Part shown: in pieces, positions 4,876 through 5,637 of the stretch
Numbering within the stretch: position 1 is the stretch's first letter
Layout of the letters: each line of letters starts with the position of its first letter
Assembly (NCBI GenBank): GCA_029858145.1
Contig: JAOUFP010000214.1
Coordinates: 1 to 5,637 of the forward strand
Source of the DNA: Nitrospirota bacterium
GTDB lineage: Bacteria; Nitrospirota; Thermodesulfovibrionia; Thermodesulfovibrionales; UBA6898
Direction of reading: 5' to 3'
DNA: 5,637 nucleotides
Translations under genes and position numbers: made by a program
The notes under the pieces: generated by a model
Seen by the model: the letters and a program-made list of their open reading frames with translations, nothing else
Database searches by the model: none
Told to the model about the DNA's origin: nothing

Positions 4876-5637
4876 ATGAAAGAAAAGATATTAGCAGAAA
4901 TAGAAAAATGGATGGAAGAAGGCTATAGCGGCAGGTCGCTTGCCTTTAAATATTCTTCATATATGGATAAGTTTCTTGCCGATATTTTCCATTCCTTTTG
5001 CAGCAATGACCAGCTCGTTTTGCTTGCCACCGGCGGATACGGACGTGAAGAACTGGCCCCGTTTTCCGACATTGATATCATGTTTTTTGCCAGAGACAGG
5101 GCGAATGCAGCGACAGCTGAGCGGATCCTTTATGCATTATGGGATTCAGGACTGGAAATCAGCCATGCATTCAGAACCTCAGATGAATGTATTGAAGAGG
5201 CTTCCAAGGATATCAGAACAAGGACATCTCTCCTCGAGTCAAGGTATATCACAGGAGACGAGAAGCTGTTCAATGCCTTCAAAACTGAGGTATATCCTGT
5301 GGTTGCGCACAAAAAAAAGAAGGCTTTTATCAGGGAAAAATTGAATGAAATGGAGAGAAGGCATCTGAAGTCCGGTGATTCAGTATTCCTTCTGGAGCCT
5401 CACATAAAGGAAGGTGAGGGAAGCCTCAGAGATATTCATACCGTGTTTTGGCTGTTAAGGGTTGCCTTTAAGTTCGAAAAAATCTCCGATCTTTCCTCCT
5501 TTGTGAGCGAACGCGAATACAGAAATTTACTGAAGGCATATGACTTTATGCTTCAGATGAGATACTGTCTGCATATCGACAGCAGGAGGAGGAACGATAT
5601 CCTGTCATTTGAATATCAGAAGAACGTTGCCTGCTGT
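4876..5637 (+). CDS. glnD: [Protein-PII] uridylyltransferase / uridylyl-removing enzyme, 3'-truncated by window edge
   Basis: The first 254 residues of GlnD, the cytoplasmic nitrogen sensor that uridylylates PII when glutamine is low and deuridylylates it when glutamine is high. The frame is open to the window end. The nucleotidyltransferase active site is clear: GGYGREELAPFSDIDIMFF, with the glycines at 53-54 and metal-binding Asp at 65 and 67. Further family blocks are WDSGLEISHAFRTSDEC (89-105), TSLLESRYITGD (117-128) and the GlnD-typical PHIKEGEGSLRDIHTVFW (175-192). The HD domain and ACT domains expected downstream are outside the window. The ATG at 4876 is preceded in frame by a stop at 4870-4872, so the protein cannot start earlier at a normal codon. 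Its N-terminus before the catalytic motif is short compared with the Escherichia coli enzyme. No strong Shine-Dalgarno precedes the start. It is divergent from the regulator operon and probably unrelated to it. Confidence 0.88.
   Translation, partial: MKEKILAEIEKWMEEGYSGRSLAFKYSSYMDKFLADIFHSFCSNDQLVLLATGGYGREELAPFSDIDIMFFARDRANAATAERILYALWDSGLEISHAFRTSDECIEEASKDIRTRTSLLESRYITGDEKLFNAFKTEVYPVVAHKKKKAFIREKLNEMERRHLKSGDSVFLLEPHIKEGEGSLRDIHTVFWLLRVAFKFEKISDLSSFVSEREYRNLLKAYDFMLQMRYCLHIDSRRRNDILSFEYQKNVACC

Noticed and set aside
4940..5344. A 134-codon + strand frame inside the glnD region
   Set aside because: The other frame from 4876 carries all the GlnD motifs and stays open to the window end; this one has no coherent protein features.
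1..5637. Search for CRISPR arrays, tRNA or rRNA genes, insertion-sequence ends and defence genes
   Set aside because: No regularly spaced repeats, cloverleaf structures, transposase motifs or defence domains were seen.

Overview
The window looks like a stretch of bacterial chromosome from an anaerobe of the Nitrospirota (Thermodesulfovibrionia-like) or Desulfobacterota type. That is inference from the flavour of the TauE/SafE and universal stress proteins, the moderate GC content and the strong AGGAGG ribosome sites; no rRNA or other marker gene is present to settle it. There are seven protein genes, two of them cut by the window edges. I see no tRNA, rRNA, CRISPR array or insertion sequence.

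Layout. On the + strand, positions 3-902 hold the C-terminal part of a TauE/SafE-family membrane permease. It overlaps by one base (TAATG) a two-domain universal stress protein (902-1753). On the - strand, reading inward from 4498, lies an apparent four-gene operon: a GntR/HutC-type regulator with a UTRA ligand domain (4498-3737), a complete TauE/SafE permease (3710-2736), a small three-helix membrane protein I cannot name (2700-2284) and a single-domain universal stress protein (2282-1866). The two units converge on one symmetrical hairpin (1812-1848), which can end transcription from both sides. To the right, about 380 AT-rich bases separate the regulator from a divergent + strand gene, the start of glnD (4876 to the window end), encoding the PII uridylyltransferase/uridylyl-removing enzyme.

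How the parts work together. Each convergent unit couples a putative anion exporter (the family includes sulfite, sulfoacetate and other organosulfur exporters) to a nucleotide-binding stress protein. The - strand unit adds a ligand-responsive repressor and a small membrane protein. The simplest reading is an inducible export module: the regulator senses a small molecule through its UTRA domain and controls its own operon. A very good sigma70-type promoter sits immediately upstream of the regulator, with its -10 element only six bases from the start codon, so the message should be essentially leaderless. A cluster of ATGAT/ATCAT pentamers covers this promoter and is the best candidate operator. 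The exported substrate cannot be told from the sequence. glnD appears to be an unrelated neighbour.
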